Shown here piece after piece: positions 42,404 through 50,986 of a stretch of DNA of 51,022 nt (its first letter is position 1; each line of letters begins with the position of its first letter). Under the pieces are notes generated by a model. That model saw only the letters and a list, made by a program, of their open reading frames with translations, made no database searches and was not told the origin of the DNA. The DNA comes from CAYVSY01 sp964454255 (GTDB lineage: Bacteria > Bacillota_I > Bacilli_A > RF39 > UBA660). The stretch lies in NCBI GenBank assembly GCA_964454255.1, contig CAYVSY010000001.1, positions 1-51,022 on the forward strand. Reading direction: 5' to 3'. The position numbers and the translations under genes were made by a program.

Positions 42404-43141
42404 TTAATTGTTTTTATTTTCTTGTAAAAATCTGACTAATTTTTTTTGTTTTACTTCTTTTTCTTCACTATTTTCGTAAGTATTATGTATACCATATCTA
42501 GATGAATAAGAGTGAATTGCATTGGCAAAAGTATTTGCTTGTCTTAATTTTGTAATTTCATCATTGGTATAATATGTATTATTAAAATTATTCTTGTCTA
42601 TATCTAAAATATAAGCCGGTTCGATTTTTAATAGTTGCTGGTAATTAGGACTATTAATATGTTCTTTTGATAATTGTTTTAAAAATATATTGTTTAGTAT
42701 AATTGAATCAGCATATTCAAATCGATATTCATTATTAAGCATCAAAGTTTTTAAAAGTGCATCTATAACATCTTTAATAAAAACATTTTCGTTCAATAAT
42801 TTTGGAGATAAAAATTGGACATTATCTAATCCAAATTTATATTGTGTTTTATTATTAAAAATTATTTCTTTAGCAATGTAAATGTCATTATTGTATGGTG
42901 TGCACCATATATCACTTGGATAATATTTAATTACACTCTTAACAATTGTGTAATCTTCTTTTTCTTCTTGTCCAAAATGTTCTAGTCCACCACAGGCTAA
43001 AATAATTTCTATTTTTTTAGCTAAACAATAACTATATAAATCAAAATTATTATTAGTGCTAATAATATTGCTGTTTGATATTATCTTTTCTAATTCTTCT
43101 AATTCTTCAATACTTGGAATATATACCTTCTTATTTTCCAT
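42404..43141 (-). CDS. Unknown cytoplasmic protein upstream of pheST
   Basis: I do not recognise this 245-residue protein. It is soluble and acidic, with no signal or membrane span. It begins KKVYIPSIEELEELEKIIS, contains a hydrophobic IEIILACGG stretch near 48-56 and a DIWCTPYNNDIYIAKEIIF stretch near 75-95, and has a charged helical C-terminus (ENSEEKEVKQKKLVRFLQ). Three Cys are scattered. It lies 18 bases downstream of frr and may belong to the frr transcript, with the pheS T-box after it. No partner suggests a function. Confidence 0.6.
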   Translation of the reverse strand: MENKKVYIPSIEELEELEKIISNSNIISTNNNFDLYSYCLAKKIEIILACGGLEHFGQEEKEDYTIVKSVIKYYPSDIWCTPYNNDIYIAKEIIFNNKTQYKFGLDNVQFLSPKLLNENVFIKDVIDALLKTLMLNNEYRFEYADSIILNNIFLKQLSKEHINSPNYQQLLKIEPAYILDIDKNNFNNTYYTNDEITKLRQANTFANAIHSYSSRYGIHNTYENSEEKEVKQKKLVRFLQENKNN

Positions 43142-43159
43142 GTTTTCCCCATTCTTGTT

Positions 43160-43702
43160 TTAGATACTCATTAATTCATTTTCTTTTTCTTTTAATTTTT
43201 CATCAATTATTTTATTAAATTTATTGATTAATTCTTGGATTTCATTTTCTCTATTTTTTTGTTCATCTTCTGGACATTTTGTATTTTTTATATTATTGTT
43301 AGCATCTTGTCTAATATTTCTTAAGGCAATTTTACCTTCTTCAGAAATGATTTTGACTTGTTTAACAAATTCTCTTCTTCTTTCCTCTGTTAATGCAGGT
43401 ATTACAAGAAATATTGACTCACCATTATTATTAGGTGTTAATCCTAAATTAGCTTCATAAATAGATTTTTCAATTAATCCTAAACAATTTTTATCAAATG
43501 GTTTAATCATTAATTGTCTAGCTTCAGGAACTGAAATATTTGATAGTTGTTTTATTGGTGTTAATGTTCCATAATATTCTATATTAAGTCCATCTAGCAT
43601 ATTAGGATTTGCACGACCAGCTCTAACGTTTGTCCATCGACTTTCAATATTTTCAATTGCTTTTTTCATTTTTTCTTCGGTATTTAAAATAATATCATCC
43701 AT
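43160..43702 (-). CDS. frr: Ribosome recycling factor
   Basis: RRF splits post-termination ribosomes together with EF-G. The 180-residue protein shows the family landmarks: VRAGRANPNMLDGLNIEYYGTLTPI, the domain II segment ISVPEARQLMI, IIPALTEERRREFVKQVK (here VIPALTEERR) and a basic end helix. I start at the ATG nine bases after AAGGAG; an in-frame start at 43735 would add 11 unlikely residues across that site. It lacks its usual upstream partners tsf and pyrH; a UDP-sugar pyrophosphorylase gene precedes it instead. Confidence 0.95.
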   Translation of the reverse strand: MDDIILNTEEKMKKAIENIESRWTNVRAGRANPNMLDGLNIEYYGTLTPIKQLSNISVPEARQLMIKPFDKNCLGLIEKSIYEANLGLTPNNNGESIFLVIPALTEERRREFVKQVKIISEEGKIALRNIRQDANNNIKNTKCPEDEQKNRENEIQELINKFNKIIDEKLKEKENELMSI

Positions 43703-43756
43703 AATATTCTCCTTTTTACAAATATATTCTATCATATAATTATTTATTTTACTAGA

Positions 43757-44995
43757 CTAATTATTTAATTTTTGTATGTAATTTTTTTCTACTATTTCTA
43801 TATCAGATGTAGCTTTTAATGGCCCAAATTCATTACTTTCAACACTATATACTAACATATTATCGTCATTATAAAATGCTTCATAAATATATTGTTCAAA
43901 TTTACATGAATTTGGTTTATTTGGAAAAATTGTATTTCCCGATAAGTTCATAAAGGAAGTCTTTCTTTTAGCATCGTGGTATATTAATTTCATATTGGCA
44001 TATTCTTGTAATTTTGAAATATTGATAATATGATTTAAAATATTTTTTTCACGATATATATATTTGTTATTTACTTTTTTATTAGTTAATTCGGGATTAA
44101 TTTTACTACTTTCTAACATATATATTTTATTATCTCTTTTACAAAAAATATAGTTCTTATCTAATTCATCAGTTTTAGAAATAGATTTTGATGCAATCAT
44201 ATTATTTGTATCTATCGTTAATCCTAAAAAAATTGGATCAATTGGAATATTTAAAACATTATCTATTCCACTAAAAAAAATCCATTTTATATTATTTTTT
44301 TTCATAAAAGTAATTAAATTATAATCTTTTAATTTTTTAAATACACAACCATTTCCATTTGATTCAAATAATACTTTATCTTTACTTTTAAGAAGTATTT
44401 TACCAGTTAAATCACATACGGCTTCTTCATCTTGAATAAAGAAAATAATTTTATTTTTTGGATAATTAAAATATTTTTTTTCTTTAAAAAACTTTTTAGT
44501 TTCTTTTATATTATTAGAACTACACATTATAAACCAATATGGTGTAATATTATATTTATTTTTAATATCTTTTAAGTTATTTATAATTATTTCAAACAAA
44601 CTAATTTTTTTAAAATTAATACTTAATTCAAATGTTCCTTTTGGTCCATTATGACCTAATCTACTTCCCATTCCACCTGCTAATGTCACAAGTGCTACTT
44701 CATTATTTTTAATACTTTTTTCACCAATATTAATAATTTTATTAATATCTTTTAATTCATCTTTTTTATAGTATGTTAATGGTGATATATTATAAATTGT
44801 ATTTTTCCTTATTATTTCATTTTGACTTTCATTTAATATTAATCTTGTAAAATTATCATTAATTAGTTTTAAATCTATTTTATTAATATCATTAATTAGT
44901 TTTCTTTTTTTATAAAAACTTAATTCATTATAAAATGTTAATAATTGATTTTGATTATATTTTTTTAATTTATCTTTTATCTTCGAACTTTCCAT
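43757..44995 (-). CDS. UDPGP-family UDP-sugar pyrophosphorylase
   Basis: The 412-residue protein belongs to the UDPGP family (eukaryote-type UAP1/AGX and UGP), not the usual bacterial GalU or GlmU families. It has the nucleotide-binding LAGGMGSRLGHNGPKGTFEL near 107-126, YWFIMCSS, FIQDEEAVC, a NGNGCVFKKL segment (the family's NGNGG-like loop) and FFSGIDNVL, the metal and sugar-phosphate region. These enzymes join UTP with GlcNAc-1-P, GalNAc-1-P or Glc-1-P. The motif set favours an N-acetylhexosamine substrate, but that is an inference. Its start overlaps the phosphoesterase gene by 19 bases. It probably supplies envelope precursors. Confidence 0.82.
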   Translation of the reverse strand: MESSKIKDKLKKYNQNQLLTFYNELSFYKKRKLINDINKIDLKLINDNFTRLILNESQNEIIRKNTIYNISPLTYYKKDELKDINKIINIGEKSIKNNEVALVTLAGGMGSRLGHNGPKGTFELSINFKKISLFEIIINNLKDIKNKYNITPYWFIMCSSNNIKETKKFFKEKKYFNYPKNKIIFFIQDEEAVCDLTGKILLKSKDKVLFESNGNGCVFKKLKDYNLITFMKKNNIKWIFFSGIDNVLNIPIDPIFLGLTIDTNNMIASKSISKTDELDKNYIFCKRDNKIYMLESSKINPELTNKKVNNKYIYREKNILNHIINISKLQEYANMKLIYHDAKRKTSFMNLSGNTIFPNKPNSCKFEQYIYEAFYNDDNMLVYSVESNEFGPLKATSDIEIVEKNYIQKLNN

Positions 44996-45888
44996 GTTTC
45001 ATTACCTTTTAGAGGGATTTTTTTATTATTTACATAATCATTAGAGTCATTAATTTTGTTTTTATTCATATTAGAAACTAATTTACTATTTAAGACTCTT
45101 TCTTTCACTTTTTTTAATAAATCAACATATGGTATTCTAATTAATTCAAAATTTAATTCATCTTTTTTAGATGGATTATCATCAACTATTAAATAAGATA
45201 TTTCTTTTTCTAATACAGGAACATCTTCAAAAATAAATTTTCCATCTTCATTCGTAATAGGATTATTAAATTTATCTAATTTTGCTTTTTTTCTAAAATG
45301 ACTAAATGGATCACCAACACTACCTGGATTAATTAAATATTTTGATTCAATTTTTTCAAAGGTTGGAACATGGGTATGACCAAAAATAACAATGTCTGGA
45401 CAACCATCTTCTTTTTTTACAAATTTTTCTATTTCACATGTATGTTCAAAAAATTCATTTGTATCAGTAATTATTTTATCTTTATAAGTATTGGTTGAGT
45501 TATCAGTTTTTGGATTATATAATCTATCAAAACTACGTGGAGATGCATGAAGCAATCTAATATGAAAACCATTTAAAAATATATCTTTAGCAAATGGTAA
45601 TTCTCTTAAATAACGGAGATTTTCTTCCCCACAATATTTTTTGTTGAGAGGTAAAATATCTTTTCCTACTTCACGAATTTGAGCAAAGTGATTATCAACA
45701 TTACCTTGAATAACACTTTTACATTCTGATCTAATTACATCTGTTGTATCTTTTGGATCAACATATTTTAAAGCTATATCACCTAAACAATGTATTTCCG
45801 TTACTCCTCTTTTTTCTATATCATTTAATACTTCTAACAATGCTAGATAATTTCCATGAATATCTGAAATAAATGCAATTTTTGACAT
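44977..45888 (-). CDS. Calcineurin-like metallophosphoesterase
   Basis: The 303-residue protein has the metal-binding motifs of the YfcE/MJ0936-like phosphoesterases: ISDIHGNYLAL at the N-terminus, CLGDIALK, IQGNVDNH (the GNHD equivalent), a RLLHASPR His, and IVIFGHTHVP followed by LINPGSVGDPF. These enzymes hydrolyse phosphodiesters or phosphomonoesters with two metals; the natural substrate is unknown. It lies 16 bases downstream of serS and overlaps the pyrophosphorylase gene. The C-terminal extension of about 70 residues (from the YLIVDDNPSKKDE region on) is longer than in the minimal family. Confidence 0.85.
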   Translation of the reverse strand: MSKIAFISDIHGNYLALLEVLNDIEKRGVTEIHCLGDIALKYVDPKDTTDVIRSECKSVIQGNVDNHFAQIREVGKDILPLNKKYCGEENLRYLRELPFAKDIFLNGFHIRLLHASPRSFDRLYNPKTDNSTNTYKDKIITDTNEFFEHTCEIEKFVKKEDGCPDIVIFGHTHVPTFEKIESKYLINPGSVGDPFSHFRKKAKLDKFNNPITNEDGKFIFEDVPVLEKEISYLIVDDNPSKKDELNFELIRIPYVDLLKKVKERVLNSKLVSNMNKNKINDSNDYVNNKKIPLKGNETWKVRR

Positions 45889-45904
45889 TTTTTATCATCT
45901 CTTT

Positions 45905-47191
45905 CTATTTTGTAATCTTATTCATTCCACCCATATACATTTGAAGTGGTTTTGGAATATTAATGCTTCCGTCTTCGTTATAATTATTTTCTAAAAAAGC
46001 AATTAACATTCTTGGTGGGGCAACAACAGTATTATTTAATGTGTGAGGATAATATTTTGAACCATCTTCACTTTTTATTCGAATACTTAATCTTCTTGAT
46101 TGAGCATCACCTAATGTTGAACAACTTCCTAATTCTCCAAAATAAGTTTTTTGTCTTGGGCTCCATGCTTCAACATCGGCACTTTTAACTTTTAAATCGG
46201 CTAAATCACCGCTACAACATTCAATTATTCTAACTGGTATATCTAATGTTCTAAAAAATTCTACGGAATAATTTAACATTTTTTGATACCATTCTATGCT
46301 TTCGTCTGGTTTTGAAATAACAACCATTTCTTGTTTTTCAAATTGATGAACGCGATATACACCTCGTTCTTCTATTCCATGTGCACCTACTTCTTTTCTA
46401 AAACATGGTGAATAACTAGTTAAGCATATTGGTAATTTATTTTCATCAATTATTGAATCAATAAATCGTCCAATCATGGAGTGTTCACTTGTCCCAATTA
46501 AGTATAGGTCTTCATCTTGAATTTTATACATCATATTTTCCATTTCATTAAAACTCATAACACCGGTTACAACATTACTTCTAATCATAAATGGTGGAAT
46601 ACAATATATGAATCCTTTATCTATCATAAAATCTCTAGCATAACTTAAAATAGCTGATTGAAGTCTAGCAATCGAACCAGTTAAATAATAGAATCCGTTA
46701 CCACTTGTCTTCCTTGCATTATCTAAGTCGAGTCCAAATAAACTTTCCATAATATCAGCGTGATATGGAATTTCGTAATTAAATAATTTGGGTTCACCTA
46801 TTGTTTTAATTTGAATATTTTCTTTATCTGATGCTCCAATAGGAACGGAACTATCAATAATATTTGGAATTATTAACATTCTTTTTTTTATTTCATCTTG
46901 AATAACTTCTTCTTCTTTTTCTAAATTAATTAATTTATTATTAATATTGGAAACTTCTTCTTTTTTTAGATTAGCTTCATCTATCTTTTTATCTTTCATT
47001 AATAATCCAATTTTATTAGATATGATATTTCTTTTATTACGAAGTTCATCTCCTTCTAATTTCATAGTTCTATTTTTTTTATCTAATTCTAAAACTTCAT
47101 CTACTAATATAATTTTTTCATCTTGAAATTTTTTTTTGATATTTTCTTTAACTAAATCACTATTTTCTCTTATTAATTTAATATCTATCAT
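45905..47191 (-). CDS. serS: Seryl-tRNA synthetase
   Basis: This class II synthetase has 428 residues. It starts with a long antiparallel coiled-coil arm (about 25-105) that binds the long variable arm of tRNA-Ser, then the core with SSVPIGASDKENIQIKTIGEP, motif 2 FRKEVGAHGIEERGVYRVHQFEKQE, SCSTLGDAQSRRL and motif 3 LNNTVVAPPRMLIAFLENN. GGAGG precedes the ATG. The 98-base leader (47192-47289) has a small TGATT/AATCA hairpin but no T-box consensus. A promoter overlaps the stop of the upstream gene. Confidence 0.97.
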   Translation of the reverse strand: MIDIKLIRENSDLVKENIKKKFQDEKIILVDEVLELDKKNRTMKLEGDELRNKRNIISNKIGLLMKDKKIDEANLKKEEVSNINNKLINLEKEEEVIQDEIKKRMLIIPNIIDSSVPIGASDKENIQIKTIGEPKLFNYEIPYHADIMESLFGLDLDNARKTSGNGFYYLTGSIARLQSAILSYARDFMIDKGFIYCIPPFMIRSNVVTGVMSFNEMENMMYKIQDEDLYLIGTSEHSMIGRFIDSIIDENKLPICLTSYSPCFRKEVGAHGIEERGVYRVHQFEKQEMVVISKPDESIEWYQKMLNYSVEFFRTLDIPVRIIECCSGDLADLKVKSADVEAWSPRQKTYFGELGSCSTLGDAQSRRLSIRIKSEDGSKYYPHTLNNTVVAPPRMLIAFLENNYNEDGSINIPKPLQMYMGGMNKITK

Positions 47192-47288
47192 GTTTCCTCC
47201 ATAATTTTGAAATGATTACTTTAAGAATCATCTTTTATTATAAAATTCATCCTAAAATACTTATAAATATATTTATTTGTTTTTATTT

Positions 47289-47297
47289 ATTATATCA
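47289..47297 (-). promoter_or_regulatory. Extended -10 promoter of serS overlapping the upstream stop
   Basis: Reverse-strand TGATATAAT (hexamer 47289-47294) contains the TAA stop of the surface-protein gene (its last codons are ATG ATA TAA). Confidence 0.55.
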
Positions 47298-48477
47298 TAT
47301 ATTTTTTCTTTTTAACATAATTTTTAAATTTTAAAATACTTAATAATAAGATACATACTGTAGCAATTGCAATAATATAAATATTATCTATTTTAGTATC
47401 AATTTTTAATTCATTTATTACTTTATTAGGTGCTGTTTTATTTAATATTGGAACATTATCATTATTAGTTATTTCTGGGTTTAATTCTAATATTTCTGAT
47501 GTTCTTATTTGATTTGAATTTATATCCATTACCTCTGGTAACTCCAATTGATTTAAATTATTATTTGTTGATTGTTGATCGGTATTTAACATTAAATTTT
47601 TTGTCTCAATTGGTATTGAATTATCTTTTTTTGTGTATTTGTAATAAATTTTATAATTATTTTCATCTTTAATATAATTATCTATATAAGTATAATAATT
47701 ATTATCATAATATACTTTATTAATATTGTAATAATATTGATATTTTGGACGATAACGACATAAGTTTTCTTGATTATATATTTTTATCCATTTGATCTTT
47801 TGAATATCATTAATGTTATCATCATAATTTATTTTGTTTGAATAATCATCTGTTAATAATGAAACAGCAGTTACTTCTATATTATCACGAAAGTGTGATA
47901 AAAATAATTTTTTATTATCAATTGTAAAAAAAGATACCGTTACTATATCAGTAAATGGGTTATTAATTGATGATTCCATTAATATTTTAATACTTTCAGC
48001 ATCATATTCTTCATTAAAGTAATATTCTATTAAACTACTATTATAATATAATGTTGCGTTTGTATATGTTGTATAATAATTATTAATTTCTATGTCATTG
48101 ATAAATATTTTAATATTACTTATATATATTGGATTTCTTGTTACATTAAATTGTATATATTTTATTTTATTTATTTTTTTATATGGATATAATAATTTAT
48201 TTTCTATTTCATAATATGATTCATTTGGGCATTCTTTTATCCATTCGGAAAATTCGCCATATTTTATATTATTTTCTTCTTTTAATTGATAATTATGATT
48301 TTCGTTTGTTAATAAATATTCTCCTACTTTTTCTTCTTTATACCATTTATATTTTATTTCCATTTCTTCATTTAATTTTGGATCATTAATTTTTTCTTCT
48401 TGCCAAGTATTTAAATTGTTAGCATATACGTTATTATTTATTATAAATAATAAAAGTATAAAAATTGTTTTTTTCAT
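47290..48477 (-). CDS. Unknown secreted or membrane-anchored surface protein
   Basis: I do not recognise this 395-residue protein. It has an N-terminal signal peptide (KKTIFILLLFIINNNVYA, cleavage expected near residue 19) and a large extracellular part very rich in Asn, Tyr and Ile. Its single C-terminal membrane span (about 367-387) is followed by a basic tail, KNYVKKKKYMI, so it is a type I-like anchored protein. The extracellular part contains WIKECPNESYY and a repeated KI-x-YIQ/KWIKI strand pattern that could be beta-rich. There is no LPXTG motif. It lies alone between serS and lon with a TATAAT box near 48510. Confidence 0.65.
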   Translation of the reverse strand: MKKTIFILLLFIINNNVYANNLNTWQEEKINDPKLNEEMEIKYKWYKEEKVGEYLLTNENHNYQLKEENNIKYGEFSEWIKECPNESYYEIENKLLYPYKKINKIKYIQFNVTRNPIYISNIKIFINDIEINNYYTTYTNATLYYNSSLIEYYFNEEYDAESIKILMESSINNPFTDIVTVSFFTIDNKKLFLSHFRDNIEVTAVSLLTDDYSNKINYDDNINDIQKIKWIKIYNQENLCRYRPKYQYYYNINKVYYDNNYYTYIDNYIKDENNYKIYYKYTKKDNSIPIETKNLMLNTDQQSTNNNLNQLELPEVMDINSNQIRTSEILELNPEITNNDNVPILNKTAPNKVINELKIDTKIDNIYIIAIATVCILLLSILKFKNYVKKKKYMI

Positions 48478-48542
48478 TTTTTCCTTTCTTATGTGACCTA
48501 CTTATATTATTATTATAATTTGTTTCTATTACTTCTTTATAA

Positions 48543-48570
48543 AAAAAATAACTAATTATAGTTATTTTTT
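48543..48570 (-). terminator. Terminator of lon containing its stop codon
   Basis: Read on the reverse strand, AAAATAACTA pairs with TAGTTATTTT around a four-base loop and runs into further T residues. The lon stop (48562-48564) lies within the stem. Confidence 0.7.
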
Positions 48571-50871
48571 AAATAATTTATTATATATTTCTTCATAATA
48601 ATCAACATAATAAATTTTAATATTATCTTTTATGTAGTTATCTAATTTAAATACATCCGATTTATTTTCAAGTGGTAAATATACTTCTTTTATGTTATTT
48701 GATATAGCCGCAATTAATTTTTCTTTAACGCCACCTATTGGTAATATTTTACCTCTTAAAGTAATTTCACCAGTCATACTTATAGATGATTTAATTTTTA
48801 TATTTTTAATTAAACTTAATATAGCAGTTGTAATAGTTATACCAGCTGATGGTCCATCTTTGGGAATTGCACCTTCTTCAAAATGAATATGATAATTTTT
48901 CGTTTTAAATTCGTTTATATCAATATTAAATGTTTTATAATTACTTTTGATATAACTTAATGCTATTTTTATACTTTCTTTCATAATATCACCCAAAGAA
49001 CCTGTCATTTCAAATTCTCCAGTTCCTGGATATGAAGCGATGCTTATTTTTAATGTTGTGCCTCCGACAGATGTCCATGCTAGTCCATTAATTGTTCCTG
49101 TTTTTTCATTTGTTTCTTTTTGATCCGTTTTATATTTAATTTCTCCTAAATATTCTTTTATTTTTTTATCAGTAAGCATTAATTCGTTGGTATTTTGTAG
49201 GCTTTCCATAATTATTTTTCTAATTATTTTAGTAAAAATTCTTTCTAATTCACGAACACCGGCTTCTTTTGTCCAACCTTTAATTATATTAATAATAATA
49301 TCATCTGAAATAATTATTTTAGTTTTAATATTATATTGTTTGATTAATTTAGGTAATAAATAATTTTTTAAAATATTTACTTTTTCAAATAATGTATAGC
49401 TTGATAATTCTATTATTTCTAATCGATCTTTTAAGGGATCAGGAATAGTATCTAAAGTATTAGCAGTTAATATAAACATAACATTTGATAAATCAACTTC
49501 TTCTTCTATAAAATTATCTACAAATAATGAATTTTGTTCTTTATCCAAAACATCTAATAAAGCACTTGCGGGATCACCACGATAGTCTTTTGTCATTTTA
49601 TCTATTTCGTCTATTAAAAATACGGGATTGTTTGATTCAGCTTTTTTTAAACCTTGAATTATTTTTCCGGGATTAGCTCCAATATATGTTCGTCTATGAC
49701 CTACTATTTCTGCTTCGTCACAAATACCACCAACATTAATTTTAACAAATTTTTTTTGAAGTGCTTCGGCAATAGACATAGCTAATGTTGTTTTACCAAC
49801 ACCGGGTGGACCAACTAAACAAATTATAGGACTTTTAATGTTTTTAGTATGTTTTGAAACAGCAATATGTTCTATAATTCTTGTTTTTATATCTTTTAAA
49901 TCATAGTGATTTTTATCTAATTTATTTTGAATATCTATTAAATCGCTATTATCTAATGTAGTATCGCACCATGGTATATTTAACAACCAATCTATATAAC
50001 TTCTAACAATTGTGATTTCTGGTGATGCTGAAGACATTAATTCATATTTATTTAATTCATTTATTAATCTAGTTTTAATATTATCAGGAGCTATAAGTTC
50101 ATCTATTTTTATTTTTAATTTATTTATATCAGTTTCTTTTAAATCAATATCGCCTAATTCTTCTTTAATTATTTTTATTTTTTCTCTTAAAACATATTCT
50201 TTTTGACTATCTTCTAAACTTTTTTTAAGACTAGATTCGATTGAATTTTCTAATTTTATCGTTTCTAATTCTTTGTTTAAATCTTCTATAATCATTCTAG
50301 TTCTAATCATTGGATTAGGATTTTCAATGTATTTTATTTTTTCTTTATATGAAAGTGGTAATTCATTTGCAATTAAATCACTTAATATACTTATGTTTTT
50401 TATTCCTTCTATGCGACCTAATATACTATTACTCATATAAGGTGATATTTCAATGAAATTATTTATATCTCTAAATAATATTCTTTTTAAAGCTGATGCT
50501 TCAAATTCATCATATTCATAATTATTCGTTGATATTATAAATGCTTCAATATTTTGATGTTCATTATTTTCAATATAATTTAATATTTCTACTCTATCTA
50601 TGCAAATGAATACTAATCTAATAATGCCGTTAGGTAATTCAATTTTAGTTTTAATTTTAGCTAGTATAGCCATTTTAGGTAATTCACTTAATAATGGTTC
50701 TTCTTCCTTCGGATTTTTAAGATTGACCAACAAAATATGATTATCATGATACATTTCGGATAATCCAAGCACCATTTTTTCATTTTCACTGTGTAATTCT
50801 ATTCTTAGTTCGTTATTAGGAAGCCCTACAACATCTTTTAAAAATATGACTGGTAAATTAGTTTTAACCAT
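48562..50871 (-). CDS. lon: ATP-dependent protease Lon (LonA type)
   Basis: Lon degrades damaged and regulatory proteins in the cytoplasm. The 769-residue protein has the N-terminal substrate-binding domain (about 5-195), a helical linker (KYVLREKIKIIKEELG-like), the AAA+ module with Walker A VGPPGVGKTTLA near 350-361, Walker B NPVFLIDEIDK, and the C-terminal protease domain with the catalytic Ser in EGAIPKDGPSAG and the catalytic Lys in GGVKEKL. GGTGGTG precedes the ATG. The leader contains a strong terminator-like hairpin between promoter and start, suggesting attenuation. No CIRCE or CtsR operator was seen. Confidence 0.97.
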   Translation of the reverse strand: MVKTNLPVIFLKDVVGLPNNELRIELHSENEKMVLGLSEMYHDNHILLVNLKNPKEEEPLLSELPKMAILAKIKTKIELPNGIIRLVFICIDRVEILNYIENNEHQNIEAFIISTNNYEYDEFEASALKRILFRDINNFIEISPYMSNSILGRIEGIKNISILSDLIANELPLSYKEKIKYIENPNPMIRTRMIIEDLNKELETIKLENSIESSLKKSLEDSQKEYVLREKIKIIKEELGDIDLKETDINKLKIKIDELIAPDNIKTRLINELNKYELMSSASPEITIVRSYIDWLLNIPWCDTTLDNSDLIDIQNKLDKNHYDLKDIKTRIIEHIAVSKHTKNIKSPIICLVGPPGVGKTTLAMSIAEALQKKFVKINVGGICDEAEIVGHRRTYIGANPGKIIQGLKKAESNNPVFLIDEIDKMTKDYRGDPASALLDVLDKEQNSLFVDNFIEEEVDLSNVMFILTANTLDTIPDPLKDRLEIIELSSYTLFEKVNILKNYLLPKLIKQYNIKTKIIISDDIIINIIKGWTKEAGVRELERIFTKIIRKIIMESLQNTNELMLTDKKIKEYLGEIKYKTDQKETNEKTGTINGLAWTSVGGTTLKISIASYPGTGEFEMTGSLGDIMKESIKIALSYIKSNYKTFNIDINEFKTKNYHIHFEEGAIPKDGPSAGITITTAILSLIKNIKIKSSISMTGEITLRGKILPIGGVKEKLIAAISNNIKEVYLPLENKSDVFKLDNYIKDNIKIYYVDYYEEIYNKLFKK

Positions 50872-50888
50872 TATTGTTTCACCACCTG

Positions 50889-50943
50889 TAAAAAATAAGA
50901 AGTAATTGATTTTAAACTACTAATATTTAAAATCAATCACTTC
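50889..50943 (-). terminator. Terminator-like hairpin in the lon leader (possible attenuator)
   Basis: On the reverse strand GAAGTGATTGATTTTAAA (50926-50943) pairs along all 18 positions with 50899-50916 (one G-T pair), with a nine-base loop. It is followed by TTATTTTTT and then the lon ribosome binding site. It lies about ten bases after the predicted transcription start. Confidence 0.75.
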
Positions 50944-50958
50944 CTTTCATGGTTATTT

Positions 50959-50986
50959 ATTATACAATAAAAAAAAAATATATCAA
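50959..50986 (-). promoter_or_regulatory. Promoter of lon
   Basis: Reverse-strand TTGATA (50981-50986), a 16-base mostly T spacer and TATAAT (50959-50964) predict a start near 50952. The rest of the window beyond this promoter shows no gene. Confidence 0.65.

Noticed and set aside
50933..50950. A five-codon leader ORF (MKGSD) at the start of the lon leader
   Set aside because: It has almost no 5' leader and no ribosome binding site, and it lies mostly in the hairpin arm. It probably arises by chance.
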